64,000 bases of DNA from Mucilaginibacter rivuli (lineage in GTDB: Bacteria > Bacteroidota > Bacteroidia > Sphingobacteriales > Sphingobacteriaceae), in NCBI RefSeq assembly GCF_019391655.1, contig NZ_JAHXPQ010000005.1, positions 124,001-188,000 of the forward strand, in the 5' to 3' direction. Positions 35,819 to 44,119 of this stretch are shown here, in pieces (the first letter of the stretch is position 1; each line of letters opens with the position of its first letter). A program made the position numbers and the translations under genes. A model generated the notes under the pieces. It was not told the DNA's origin. It saw nothing but the letters and a program-made list of their open reading frames with translations, and did no database searches.

Positions 35819-36856
35819 TCACTTTAAACTGAACGTGGCTATTTTACCACCGTTACCGGCCAGTAAGGTTAATTTGCCATGCTGCGTTTTTATACAAACA
35901 TTATAACTGCCGGCATCAATTTTTGTCCAGGTAATACCTTCGTCTTTACTAAGGTAAGTACCCGCAGTACCGGTAGAAAGATATATTTTACCTTCAATAT
36001 GCTGAACGCATGATTGAAAACCCGGACCCGCTTTTGCTATTTTCCAGGTTTTACCTGCATCAAAAGAGTAACAGGCTGTAGAATCGGTACGCGAATCGCG
36101 CTGATAATCACCACCTACAGCAACCCAATGTTTACCATTGGTAGCTATAGAAAATGCTCCCGCGCTTGGCCGCCCCTGCGAAATCGGTAAAGGCTGCATT
36201 ACCCATTTTTTTGCCGAAATGGGCGCCATATACAAGTTAGCCACGCTACCCCCCGATACCATTAATAAGGAATTTGATTTGATCAGGCCGTTATCAAAAA
36301 CATGCAGGCATGTGCCGCTTGCAGCAAAGCAGGCCTCGCCGGGTATACCTGCCGGTGATTTTAGAATATCCCGTTCTTTCCAGTTCTTACCTTTATCGGT
36401 GGTTTCAAAAAGCACAAAATGATTACCCAACGGATCGCCCATTACGCAGCCGTATTTGCCCAGAAAATCCATCGCATCTAAAAAAACAGAGGTATCACGG
36501 TTATGATATTTTACCTGCCATGTGGAGCCGCCATCAAGGGTTTTTAAAATAAGCGCGGGCGTGCCCGAGCTCATCATAACAGCTTCCTTATCCGAAAAAG
36601 CCTCCACATCCCTAAAATCGGATGTTTCAAAGCCTTTAACCTGCTGCCAGCTCCATGTTTTACCGGCATCTTTAGTAACAGCAAAAGAGCCCTTACTGCT
36701 GCTTACCCAGGCAATTTTATCATTAACTACAGATAGGCCACGAATACTAACCGGTTTGCTCTGCTGTAGCACGGTTACTTTTTGGGCAGCCGCGCTATTT
36801 ACATAAAGAAGAAACAGCCCCGCAAGGCTGATGGCGGTTAGTAGTTTTTTTATCAT
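35819..36856 (-). CDS. exported BNR/YCF48-like beta-propeller protein
   Basis: A 345-residue protein with signal peptide (cleavage near AAAQ, 25). Repeated sialidase-type motifs mark propeller blades: FAVTKDAGKTWSWQQ, LKTLDGGSTWQV, FETTDKGKNWKE, YSFDAGKTWKI, LSKDEGITWTK. Such proteins are annotated as YCF48-like or photosystem II assembly-like, but here the fold is only a scaffold and no function is known. Its ATG overlaps the stop of the DUF2147 gene by 4 bp, so the two are coupled. Confidence 0.85.
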   Translation of the reverse strand: MIKKLLTAISLAGLFLLYVNSAAAQKVTVLQQSKPVSIRGLSVVNDKIAWVSSSKGSFAVTKDAGKTWSWQQVKGFETSDFRDVEAFSDKEAVMMSSGTPALILKTLDGGSTWQVKYHNRDTSVFLDAMDFLGKYGCVMGDPLGNHFVLFETTDKGKNWKERDILKSPAGIPGEACFAASGTCLHVFDNGLIKSNSLLMVSGGSVANLYMAPISAKKWVMQPLPISQGRPSAGAFSIATNGKHWVAVGGDYQRDSRTDSTACYSFDAGKTWKIAKAGPGFQSCVQHIEGKIYLSTGTAGTYLSKDEGITWTKIDAGSYNVCIKTQHGKLTLLAGNGGKIATFSLK

Positions 36857-37284
36857 TTAACTCTCGTCAGCACCTCGGTACGGCCCAATAGCGATATACC
36901 GATGTATCCTCTTATTTTTAAGGTGTTATTATCCTTCAATGTCATTTTACAACTGTAGGTTTTACCGCTCTTGGGGTCGTAAATTGTACCGTCTTCCCAG
37001 GTTTCGCCGTTAAAGGTAAAATTCTGCAGCAACTCCAAGTTCAGATCGGGGCGTGTCCTTAGTTTTGGATCAGGATTGTTTTCGTCCATTTTAGGTTTAC
37101 CGTTCTTATCAGGCACCTTTATCCAACCCAATTTACCAAAGTACTTATCCCCTTTTTTATATATCCATATCTGGTCTTCGCCCGCCGCATTTAACCATTT
37201 GCCTATGATGGCATCGCCATTTTGCGCTAATACAGTTAATGATGCTACTAAGAACAGCATTAACACACTTGCTTTCTTTATCAT
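36853..37284 (-). CDS. exported DUF2147 protein
   Basis: A 143-residue protein with a signal peptide (ending LAQ, 21) and the DUF2147 pattern: IIGKWLNAAGEDQIWIYK, YFGKLGWIKVPD, DPKLRTRPD, GETWEDGTIYDPKSGKTYSC and LKIRGYIGISLLGRTEVL. It is probably a small lipocalin-like periplasmic beta-barrel; function unknown. First of three genes (DUF2147, YCF48-like, Hsp15-like). Confidence 0.9.
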   Translation of the reverse strand: MIKKASVLMLFLVASLTVLAQNGDAIIGKWLNAAGEDQIWIYKKGDKYFGKLGWIKVPDKNGKPKMDENNPDPKLRTRPDLNLELLQNFTFNGETWEDGTIYDPKSGKTYSCKMTLKDNNTLKIRGYIGISLLGRTEVLTRVK

Positions 37285-37385
37285 AATACGATTTAATTAA
37301 TTGGTAGCCTAAAATTAGCCTTTCGGCAACGATATAACAAACTTTATCAATTTTATATTTATTTTAAGGCATTGCAATAATCTGT

Positions 37386-37393
37386 TATATTTG
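37386..37393 (+). promoter_or_regulatory. -7 box TATATTTG for the tRNA-Leu pair
   Basis: TATATTTG, the Bacteroidota TAnnTTTG element, lies 48 bp upstream of the first tRNA-Leu. A -33 TTG at a proper distance is not obvious. Confidence 0.55.
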
Positions 37394-37441
37394 CACCCCG
37401 TTGATTTATTAAACGATAAATCAGCGCAGTTCTTACAACAT

Positions 37442-37525
37442 GCCCGGATGGCGAAATTGGTAAACGTTGCGGTCTCAGAAGCCGTTGAGAATTGTCTCTT
37501 GAGAGTTCGAGTCTCTCTTCGGGCA
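37442..37525 (+). tRNA. tRNA-Leu (anticodon CAG)
   Basis: An 84-nt class II tRNA: acceptor GCCCGGA with TTCGGGC, D arm with TGGCGAAATTGGTAAAC, anticodon loop CTCAGAA (CAG), long variable arm, T arm AGAGTTCGAGTCTCT. CCA not encoded. Confidence 0.95.
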
Positions 37526-37540
37526 CATCCTTTTAGTTTA

Positions 37541-37629
37541 TTGGTTCATCGGTTCATTAGTTTATTGGTACTGTCGCTATGAGATAGCCGCAGGAAAATC
37601 ACCAATCAACCAGTGAACTGATGAACCAA
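37541..37629. repeat. imperfect inverted repeat between the tRNA-Leu genes
   Basis: TTGGTTCATCGGTTCAT (37541-37557) is matched by the near-exact complement at 37613-37629 with two mismatches. The pair brackets the spacer between two tRNAs and could form a long hairpin in a joint precursor. Confidence 0.7.
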
Positions 37630-37645
37630 TGAAGTTTTTAAAAAA

Positions 37646-37732
37646 GCCCAGGTGGCGAAATTGGTAGACGCACCATCTTGAGGGGGTGGCACTCGTAAGG
37701 GTGTGGCAGTTCGAATCTGCTCCTGGGCACCA
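37646..37732 (+). tRNA. tRNA-Leu (anticodon GAG)
   Basis: Class II tRNA: acceptor GCCCAGG with CCTGGGC, anticodon stem CCATC/GGTGG with loop TTGAGGG (GAG), long variable arm, T arm CAGTTCGAATCTG. CCA follows the discriminator A in the DNA (37730-37732), unlike the other two tRNAs here. Confidence 0.95.
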
Positions 37733-38042
37733 AAATCAAATATTAACTCCCAAACGGCAAATCAGCCGGACATTTATAACCGCACCGTTTTTATCTTTCT
37801 TAGCTTAAAAAGACGTATTCACCTCTTTTGACCATTTAACAGGAAAAAGTCCTTTGTAGCATACAAACTTATATAGCTGTAAAATATCTACCAGAGATTA
37901 CTGTTACTCTGCCGCGATCATATAAAAACACTCATAGCTGCATAATAAAGCAATTTTAAGTTTACCCCAAACCATGCAAAACATTAGCTGGCTAACCCTG
38001 CATGGTTTTTGCCAGTAAGTTGTTGTATTAAAAAAATCTGCT
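37733..38042. other. 310-bp intergenic region
   Basis: Between the tRNA-Leu and the lipoprotein gene nothing could be assigned beyond the presumed promoter of the latter. Confidence 0.5.
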
Positions 38043-38783
38043 ATGAAAAAGTTAAATTTTATTAAAGTGCCTGCCTTTATACTGTTGTTAGCAGTTGGCG
38101 CATGTTCAAAAACCAATAATGATGTTGTAGATACATCTGTAACAACGGACGATGCGGCTACAATAATGGCCAGTTCCATGTCGTCAAACTCAGGCGGTAT
38201 GGTCAGCGCTTCGGCTGATGTTACGGTTAACGCGCAACTTACTTTTAACGCCAATCCGGGTTGCGGAGGCACTAAAACCTATCAGTTTAGTCGTCAAAGC
38301 CCGCAGGGTGCATCAATATCTTACAGTTATGCCTTTAGCTATACCCATACACTTAACTGCGTAAATAACTTACCCGATAATGTTAGCAGCACCGCTACCA
38401 GCACCGGCTCGTTCGATGGGCCAAGCCTGAGCAGTAATGACTCTGGTACATCTACCTTTACCGTAGGCGGATTAGCATCGGCCGCCACTGCATATAACCT
38501 GAGCGGTTCATACAAACGTGCAGGTAGCTTTGCCAAAAAAACAGGTAACATGAACCAGGGCAACAGCAGTGTAGATATAACTGTAAGCAGCCTGGTTATA
38601 CCTAAAGCCAGCGGTACCATTGCATCGGGCAATGCTACCTTTAACCTGAGCGGCAGCAGTAACAAAGGCTCGTTCAATTTTAGCGGCACAGTTACCTTTA
38701 CAGGCAATAACCAGGCAAACCTTGTGGTAAACGGAACCGCTTATGTGGTTAACCTGTTAAACGGTAACGCAACACGATCTTAA
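38043..38783 (+). CDS. hypothetical lipoprotein, serine/threonine/asparagine-rich
   Basis: A 246-residue lipoprotein (lipobox VGAC, C21). The mature part is low in charge and rich in S, T, N and G, with alternating short strands (ASADVTVNAQLTFNANPGCGG, NLSGSYKRAG, FNFSGTVTFTGNN), which suggests a beta-sandwich or beta-solenoid exported to the surface. Two cysteine-containing strands (NPGCGG, LNCVNN) could form a disulfide. No family recognised. It stands alone between the tRNA genes and a convergent hydrolase gene, and has its own terminator. Confidence 0.8.
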   Translation: MKKLNFIKVPAFILLLAVGACSKTNNDVVDTSVTTDDAATIMASSMSSNSGGMVSASADVTVNAQLTFNANPGCGGTKTYQFSRQSPQGASISYSYAFSYTHTLNCVNNLPDNVSSTATSTGSFDGPSLSSNDSGTSTFTVGGLASAATAYNLSGSYKRAGSFAKKTGNMNQGNSSVDITVSSLVIPKASGTIASGNATFNLSGSSNKGSFNFSGTVTFTGNNQANLVVNGTAYVVNLLNGNATRS

Positions 38784-38807
38784 TTATTGATTGAAACCCA
38801 ATTTTTG

Positions 38808-38832
38808 AAAAGCCCCAACCGGGGCTTTTTTT
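38808..38832. terminator. rho-independent terminator
   Basis: AAAAGCCCC-AA-CCGGGGCTTTT followed by further T. GC-rich stem with a short loop between convergent genes; it may act in both directions. Confidence 0.85.
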
Positions 38833-38850
38833 ATGATGTATAACTTGGTG

Positions 38851-39612
38851 CTATATATCCAGTTGAAGCCCGTCATAAGCCAGATGAATACCTGAAGGTA
38901 GTTCTGCCGATACATCAGCATGTTTGCCCAGGCGGTGACTGATGTGAGTAAAGTAAGTGGTTTCGGCACCCATTTCTTTGGCGAAGGCAACAGCTTCATC
39001 CAAAGTAAAATGGGAGATGTGGGTTTCACGCTGTAAAGCGTTTACCACTAAGATCTTCGATCCCTTTATCTTTTCCTTTTCGTTATCCGATATGGTTTTG
39101 GCATCGGTGATGTAAGTAAAATCACCGATGCGGTAGCCCATTATTGGTAATTTGTAGTGCATTACCTCGATCGGGATAATCTCTACTCCATCAATATCGA
39201 AAGGCTCATTAGTAATTACCTGCGGTCTGATATCCGGGATACCGGGGTACTTAAACTCGTGAAATATGTAGGCAAACTCGCGCTTTAAAGCGGCTTGCAC
39301 ACGTTCGGTACCGTATACATCAATAGCTGCCTTCTGGCGATAGTTAAAGGCACGGATATCATCCATACCCGCTACGTGATCTTTATGCTCATGGGTAAAA
39401 AGCAGGGCGGTTAGGTGCTTTACATGCGCACGCAGCATCTGGTACCTAAAATCGGGGCCCGAATCAATAACGATAAGCTTATCCCCTACCTCCACCATCA
39501 CAGATGAACGCAGTCGCTTATCCTTAGGGTCGGCCGAGGTGCATACCTCGCAATCGCAGGCAATAACAGGTACGCCCTGCGAAGTTCCGGTTCCTAAAAA
39601 TGTGATGGTCAC
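38851..39612 (-). CDS. MBL-fold metallohydrolase, PhnP-like
   Basis: A 253-residue enzyme of the PhnP-like metallo-beta-lactamase group. It opens with TFLGTGTSQGVPVIACDCEVC, a stretch holding the cysteines seen in PhnP-type proteins, and has the metal motif HEHKDH in LLFTHEHKDHVAGMDD, with later ligands in ITDAKT and THISHRLG. Family members act as phosphodiesterases on cyclic or nucleotide-type substrates. The start overlaps the stop of the 95-residue gene upstream by 4 bp. No phosphonate genes are present, so a phn role should not be assumed. Confidence 0.88.
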   Translation of the reverse strand: MTITFLGTGTSQGVPVIACDCEVCTSADPKDKRLRSSVMVEVGDKLIVIDSGPDFRYQMLRAHVKHLTALLFTHEHKDHVAGMDDIRAFNYRQKAAIDVYGTERVQAALKREFAYIFHEFKYPGIPDIRPQVITNEPFDIDGVEIIPIEVMHYKLPIMGYRIGDFTYITDAKTISDNEKEKIKGSKILVVNALQRETHISHFTLDEAVAFAKEMGAETTYFTHISHRLGKHADVSAELPSGIHLAYDGLQLDI

Positions 39613-39896
39613 AGTTGTAGTTTTGTTTGTTTTATTTGATGTAACAGCGCTATCTGCTTATCGTCGAGCAGTTGGGGATCCAGCTCGAGTTCCAAGAACA
39701 GTTCAAGTATGGATTGTATCTTACTCTCCAGGTTCGAAAACTTATTGATCACCACTATTTTGCTGCTTTGCAGCAAACAGGCACCGGTTTTAAAGTTCCC
39801 CTTCTCATACCTTACCCTATAACCACCCGCCCGCAACAAAAGCTCAAGCTTTTCGAGCGTATGATTGGTGAGGGTGATAGTTGGAACCTGGGACAT
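39609..39896 (-). CDS. conserved small hypothetical protein, 95 aa
   Basis: A soluble 95-residue protein beginning TITLTNHTLEKLELLLRAGGYRV in part, with YEKGNFKTGACLL, KIVVINKF and a C-terminal helical segment (ILELFLELELDPQLLD). No known domain recognised. Four-base overlap (ATGA) with the MBL hydrolase gene suggests that the two act together. Confidence 0.75.
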   Translation of the reverse strand: MSQVPTITLTNHTLEKLELLLRAGGYRVRYEKGNFKTGACLLQSSKIVVINKFSNLESKIQSILELFLELELDPQLLDDKQIALLHQIKQTKLQL

Positions 39897-39906
39897 TATA
39901 CTTATA

Positions 39907-39997
39907 TGTAAGATGGAAGACGTAAGATGGAAGATGTGATTATCTCCATCTTACGTTTCCCATTAATTTTTAAACCTCTTCCATTTTCCATCTTACA
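39907..39997. repeat. nested inverted repeats built on TAAGATGGAAGA
   Basis: TGTAAGATGGA (39907) pairs with TCCATCTTACA (39987), and inside it ACGTAAGATGGA (39920) pairs with TCCATCTTACGT (39945). The same 12-mer theme therefore occurs four times, two per strand, just after the LolA-like gene stop codon. Confidence 0.75.
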
Positions 39998-40004
39998 TCT
40001 TCCA

Positions 40005-40715
40005 TTATCGTAAATCTACCACCTCTACCCCCGGGTGTGCCTTTACATCAAAAGCAAAAACGGCATCGGGTACATTGGCATTTGGCGAAAAGCTTTGCAT
40101 GGCATAGGTGTATTTATTACCATTTTTATCAAATATCAACGCGCTGTATATCTGTTTCTTTACTTTATCTATCATTAAACGCACCTTAAAAAAGGTTTTC
40201 TTATCATCAGTAGGTGTAAGATCGATATTTTGGTAAGTAACGCCACCAACTTTGCTTTCTCCGGTGTAGAGGTATTTAAAGCCCTTTTCGTAAATGGTAA
40301 AAATGTGCGCGGGGTTCAATGCATCATCGCTATTGTTCACATCGTTTACCTGCACTTCGTTATCCTTTTTCAGATAGGTCCATTGCTCTTTACCATTGCT
40401 TATCAGCTCCTGTGCTATGGTTTGTGTTTTGGTGCCTCCTTTTGTATACAATGTAACCTTAAACTTATTAGTTTTTGATTTGGCTATCAGCGTGCCGCTT
40501 TGTGTTTCTTTAAGGTTGGCCTGCGGGCTTTCCAATGTGTAAGTAAAACTTGTTTTTACAACATCGTAAGTTCTGTATTTTTTGCTCACCTGGCTTAAAA
40601 TGGCTTTCGCCTGGTCGTCTTTTTGTGCTAAGGCACCTGTTACAGTACCGGCGGTTATTAACAACAATAGTATCGCGCTCTTCATTATTCTCATCTGTCT
40701 GTTTTTCATTATCAT
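40005..40715 (-). CDS. LolA-like outer-membrane lipoprotein carrier
   Basis: A 236-residue exported protein; the signal peptide is best read from the internal M11 (KSAILLLLITAGTVTGALAQ) although an upstream ATG precedes it. The mature part has the LolA fold pattern: KAILSQVSKKYRTYDVVKTSFTYT, ETQSGTLIAKSKTNKFKV, LISNGKEQWTYLKKDNEVQV and a C-terminal FSPNANVPDAVFAFD. LolA carries lipoproteins from the inner-membrane Lol complex across the periplasm. It lies 24 bp downstream of ftsK, an arrangement seen widely, so it is part of that operon. Confidence 0.87.
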   Translation of the reverse strand: MIMKNRQMRIMKSAILLLLITAGTVTGALAQKDDQAKAILSQVSKKYRTYDVVKTSFTYTLESPQANLKETQSGTLIAKSKTNKFKVTLYTKGGTKTQTIAQELISNGKEQWTYLKKDNEVQVNDVNNSDDALNPAHIFTIYEKGFKYLYTGESKVGGVTYQNIDLTPTDDKKTFFKVRLMIDKVKKQIYSALIFDKNGNKYTYAMQSFSPNANVPDAVFAFDVKAHPGVEVVDLR

Positions 40716-40739
40716 AGCTTATATATGATAAGACGATTA

Positions 40740-43358
40740 TTACCCTCTTTGGTTTTGTATCTCTTCTAAATATTGGTTAAAATGGCTATCGTCCTGGTAT
40801 AAAACCTCGCGGGCCTTGCTCCCTTCAAACGGACCAACAATACCGGCTGCTTCCAACTGGTCGATAATACGACCTGCACGGTTATACCCCAATTTCAGCT
40901 TTCGCTGGATAAGCGATGTTGAGCCCTGCTGGTGCATCACGATAAGGCGCGCGGCTTCTTCAAACATCGGGTCGCGGTTATCCGGGTCAAATTCTTTTGG
41001 CGATGATGATTCGCCTTCGCCAACATACTCTGGCAGAGCGTAAGCGCCTGCATAACCGCGCTGGCCACCAATAAAGTCTGATATCCTGTCCACCTCCGGT
41101 GTATCCACAAAGGCGCACTGCAAACGTATCAGGTCGTTACCGGTAGAGAACAGCATATCTCCGCGGCCAATCAGCTGATCGGCACCACCGGAATCAAGGA
41201 TGGTACGCGAATCGATCTTGGATTGTACCCTGAAAGCAAGCCTTGCCGGAAAGTTAGCCTTAATGGTACCCGTAATAATATTAACCGATGGCCTTTGCGT
41301 AGCAATAACCAGGTGTATACCTATGGCGCGGGCCAACTGTGCCAAACGCGCTATCGGAGTTTCTACCTCTTTACCTGCCGTCATCATCAAATCGGCAAAC
41401 TCATCCACTACCAACACTATAAATGGCAGGTAACGGTGCCCTTCAGTAGGTAACAGCTTGCGGTGGACAAATTTGGCATTGTATTCTTTTAAATTACGTA
41501 CCTGAGCATCTTTCAACAGATCATACCGCTGATCCATTTCGATACACAGCGAGTTTAACGTATTAATTACCTTTTTAGTGTCGGTAATGATCGCGTCGGC
41601 CTCATCGGGCAGCTTGGCTAAAAAGTGGCGTTCTATTTTCTGGAATAGCGTTAATTCCACCTTTTTAGGATCCACCAGCACAAACTTCAGCTCGGCGGGG
41701 TGCTTTTTGTAGAGTAGTGAAACCAGGATGGCATTAATACCAACCGACTTACCCTGGCCCGTAGCACCCGCTACCAATAAGTGAGGCATTTTGGCCAGAT
41801 CGGCAACAAAAACCTCGTTTGATATGGTCTTACCCAAAGCGATAGGCAGATCCATCGTAGTATTCTGAAACTTATCGCTGCTCATTACGGTGCGCATGGC
41901 CACCATTTCGGGGTGCTGGTTTGGCACCTCGATACCAATGGTGCCTTTACCCGGCATTGGCGCAATGATACGGATACCTAATGCCGCGAGGCTTAGCGCG
42001 ATATCATCTTCAAGGTTTTTAATTTTAGAGATACGCACACCGGGCGCGGGTATAATTTCGTAAAGGGTTACGGTTGGCCCGATAGTAGCTTTTATCTTAT
42101 CAATCTCGATATTATAATGATTAAGCGTTTCAACAATTTTATTTTTGTTGGCTTCCAGTTCTTCGGCACTTACGCTTATTTTGTTGACACCATAATCTTC
42201 CAGCAAATCAAGGCCGGGGAATTTGTATGATGAGAGATCCAACCTCGGGTCGAACTCGCCAAACTGCTCTACCAGGCTGCCTGCTGTAACTTCGTCATCC
42301 TTTTCAACATTGGTTTCAGCAGTGGGGCGTTCTTCGCTGATAGTTAAGGGGATGTCCGTATCACTGCTTGGCCCGGGCATCAAAGTAACCGGCTCATGAA
42401 AGGTAGCGGCTGTAAATGCCGCTGCTACTGCAGTTTCGGGCTCCGGCTCGGGCATATCATAGGTTAGCGCAATATCTTTTACCTTATTGGCCGATGGATC
42501 GGCATCGCGGCGCGGGAGTTCAGGCTCGGGGATGATAATATCTTCATCATCGGCAGGTTCATGGTAGTTTTCAAAAGTGCTGGTCTGTTTTATGCGTTCG
42601 GCATTTTCGGCAATAGCCTCTTCTTCGGCAACAAGCAACTCATCTTTATATGCTGCCTTTTTCCTTTCGGGAAGTTTAAAATCAATATTATAAACGATGA
42701 TGAGGAAGGTAAGCGCCGCGAATACGACCAACAAACCAACGCCTGCCTGCCCTATCTGGGCATCCATCAACTTGTTGCTCCAATAACCAAACTCGCCCTC
42801 TAAAAAGTGAGGGTAATCGATAATAAAGCCATGTACAAACCCTATTGCAACCGACAAGAAAATAATGCCAAATACCGCGTAAGCCAAAGTTTTATTTACC
42901 GCGAACAGGCGTACCTTAAACAACATGCGATAACCGATAATGAAGAACACTGCCACAAAAATATAGGATGCCACGCCAAACCACTCGTACATAAACTGGT
43001 TTGACAGCAGCGCACCAAATTTACCCAGCCAATTTTCAACCACCGGATTTTTAACGCCATTATCTATCAGTTCCTGCTGGGTTTTAAACAGGTTATGCCA
43101 TCCGCCGTTAGCGGGTGATACATAGCTCTGGTCTTCCTGCCAGGTAAACAGGTACGAGGTAAATGCGATAAGAAAGTAAAGCGACAGGATAAGGCAAAAC
43201 AAACCCGCTACTTTAGTTATGCGCCCATCTTTCAAATCGAAAGATGGCATAGCCTCAACTTTTTGTTTTAGGGGTTTTTCTGCTTTGGAAGATGATTGCC
43301 CGGGGGCATTATCTTCTTTAAAACTATTTGATCTGAACTGGTTTCCTTTTACCGCCAT
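40740..43358 (-). CDS. ftsK: DNA translocase FtsK/SpoIIIE
   Basis: An 872-residue septal DNA pump. N-terminal membrane helices lie at about 50-70, 130-150, 160-180 and 200-220, followed by an acidic linker and a complete motor. Motor landmarks are the IGPTVTLYEIIPAPGVR region, Walker A GATGQGKS, Walker B VLVVDEFADLMM, and RAIGIHLVIATQRPS. The C-terminal winged-helix gamma domain begins at TSLIQRKLKLGYNRAGRI. It moves chromosome ends past the closing septum towards dif. The linker is much shorter than in E. coli. A TATATTTG promoter element lies 25 bp upstream. Confidence 0.97.
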   Translation of the reverse strand: MAVKGNQFRSNSFKEDNAPGQSSSKAEKPLKQKVEAMPSFDLKDGRITKVAGLFCLILSLYFLIAFTSYLFTWQEDQSYVSPANGGWHNLFKTQQELIDNGVKNPVVENWLGKFGALLSNQFMYEWFGVASYIFVAVFFIIGYRMLFKVRLFAVNKTLAYAVFGIIFLSVAIGFVHGFIIDYPHFLEGEFGYWSNKLMDAQIGQAGVGLLVVFAALTFLIIVYNIDFKLPERKKAAYKDELLVAEEEAIAENAERIKQTSTFENYHEPADDEDIIIPEPELPRRDADPSANKVKDIALTYDMPEPEPETAVAAAFTAATFHEPVTLMPGPSSDTDIPLTISEERPTAETNVEKDDEVTAGSLVEQFGEFDPRLDLSSYKFPGLDLLEDYGVNKISVSAEELEANKNKIVETLNHYNIEIDKIKATIGPTVTLYEIIPAPGVRISKIKNLEDDIALSLAALGIRIIAPMPGKGTIGIEVPNQHPEMVAMRTVMSSDKFQNTTMDLPIALGKTISNEVFVADLAKMPHLLVAGATGQGKSVGINAILVSLLYKKHPAELKFVLVDPKKVELTLFQKIERHFLAKLPDEADAIITDTKKVINTLNSLCIEMDQRYDLLKDAQVRNLKEYNAKFVHRKLLPTEGHRYLPFIVLVVDEFADLMMTAGKEVETPIARLAQLARAIGIHLVIATQRPSVNIITGTIKANFPARLAFRVQSKIDSRTILDSGGADQLIGRGDMLFSTGNDLIRLQCAFVDTPEVDRISDFIGGQRGYAGAYALPEYVGEGESSSPKEFDPDNRDPMFEEAARLIVMHQQGSTSLIQRKLKLGYNRAGRIIDQLEAAGIVGPFEGSKAREVLYQDDSHFNQYLEEIQNQRG

Positions 43359-43382
43359 TATTAATTTGAAAGCGTTTTAGCG

Positions 43383-43390
43383 CAAATATA
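43383..43390 (-). promoter_or_regulatory. -7 promoter element of ftsK
   Basis: TATATTTG read on the minus strand, with a TTG about 16 bp further upstream, 25 bp before the ftsK start codon. Fits the Bacteroidota consensus, spacing slightly short. Confidence 0.6.
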
Positions 43391-43452
43391 AAGTTAATAG
43401 ATAAAACAACTTATTTGTGAGGATTTTTAATTTTTAGTATAATTGGATAAAA

Positions 43453-44103
43453 ATGAGTTTAGATTCCCTCGAACAATTTATCCAGGAAGGCGACCTGCAG
43501 GGCCTTAAGCAATTGCTTGATAAAAACCCGGAGCTTGCCAAAAGTATAACCAGCTACCGTGTGTCGGCAGTTATGCTGGCTTGCTATTACAAAAAACCCG
43601 CTGTAACCGAAGTTTTATTAAAGTATATAGATGAACTTAGCCTGTTTGAAGCTGCCGCCATTGGCAAGTTTGACGTGGTTGCCCACCTGGTTTACATGCA
43701 CCCGGATCTGGTAAATGAGTTTTCGGACGATGGTTTTACACCGTTGGGTTTGGCCTGCTATTTTAGTCAGCCCGAGATTGCACGTTTTTTAGTTTTAAAG
43801 GGTGCCGATGTTAACCTCGCATCGCGTAATGGTTTCCATGTTGCGCCAATACATTCGGCCGTTGCCGCCAACCAAACCGAAATTACCCGTATGCTGATAG
43901 AGCATGGGGCAATGGTAAATGTAAAACAGCAATCGGGCGTTACACCGCTACACTCAGCCGCTCAAAACGGCAACCTTGAGATACTGATACTCTTGCTCGA
44001 GAACGGCGCTCAGGTAAATGTGCGTATGGAAGGCGGCAAACTGCCCGCCGACCTGGCCGAAGAAAAAGGCTTTATGGAAATTGCCGCCATATTAACGGAT
44101 TAA
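43453..44103 (+). CDS. ankyrin-repeat protein
   Basis: A 216-residue cytoplasmic protein without signal peptide. Five or six ankyrin repeats can be seen, for example GFTPLGLACYFSQPEIARFL, VAPIHSAVAANQTEITRML and GVTPLHSAAQNGNLEILILL. It is a protein-protein interaction scaffold; partners are unknown. It is divergent from ftsK across a 94-bp spacer. Confidence 0.9.
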   Translation: MSLDSLEQFIQEGDLQGLKQLLDKNPELAKSITSYRVSAVMLACYYKKPAVTEVLLKYIDELSLFEAAAIGKFDVVAHLVYMHPDLVNEFSDDGFTPLGLACYFSQPEIARFLVLKGADVNLASRNGFHVAPIHSAVAANQTEITRMLIEHGAMVNVKQQSGVTPLHSAAQNGNLEILILLLENGAQVNVRMEGGKLPADLAEEKGFMEIAAILTD

Positions 44104-44119
44104 GGCCTTATCAAATGAC

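Noticed and set aside
38851-39612. phnP of a phosphonate pathway
   Set aside because: Only the MBL fold and cysteine pattern resemble PhnP; no phn gene is nearby.
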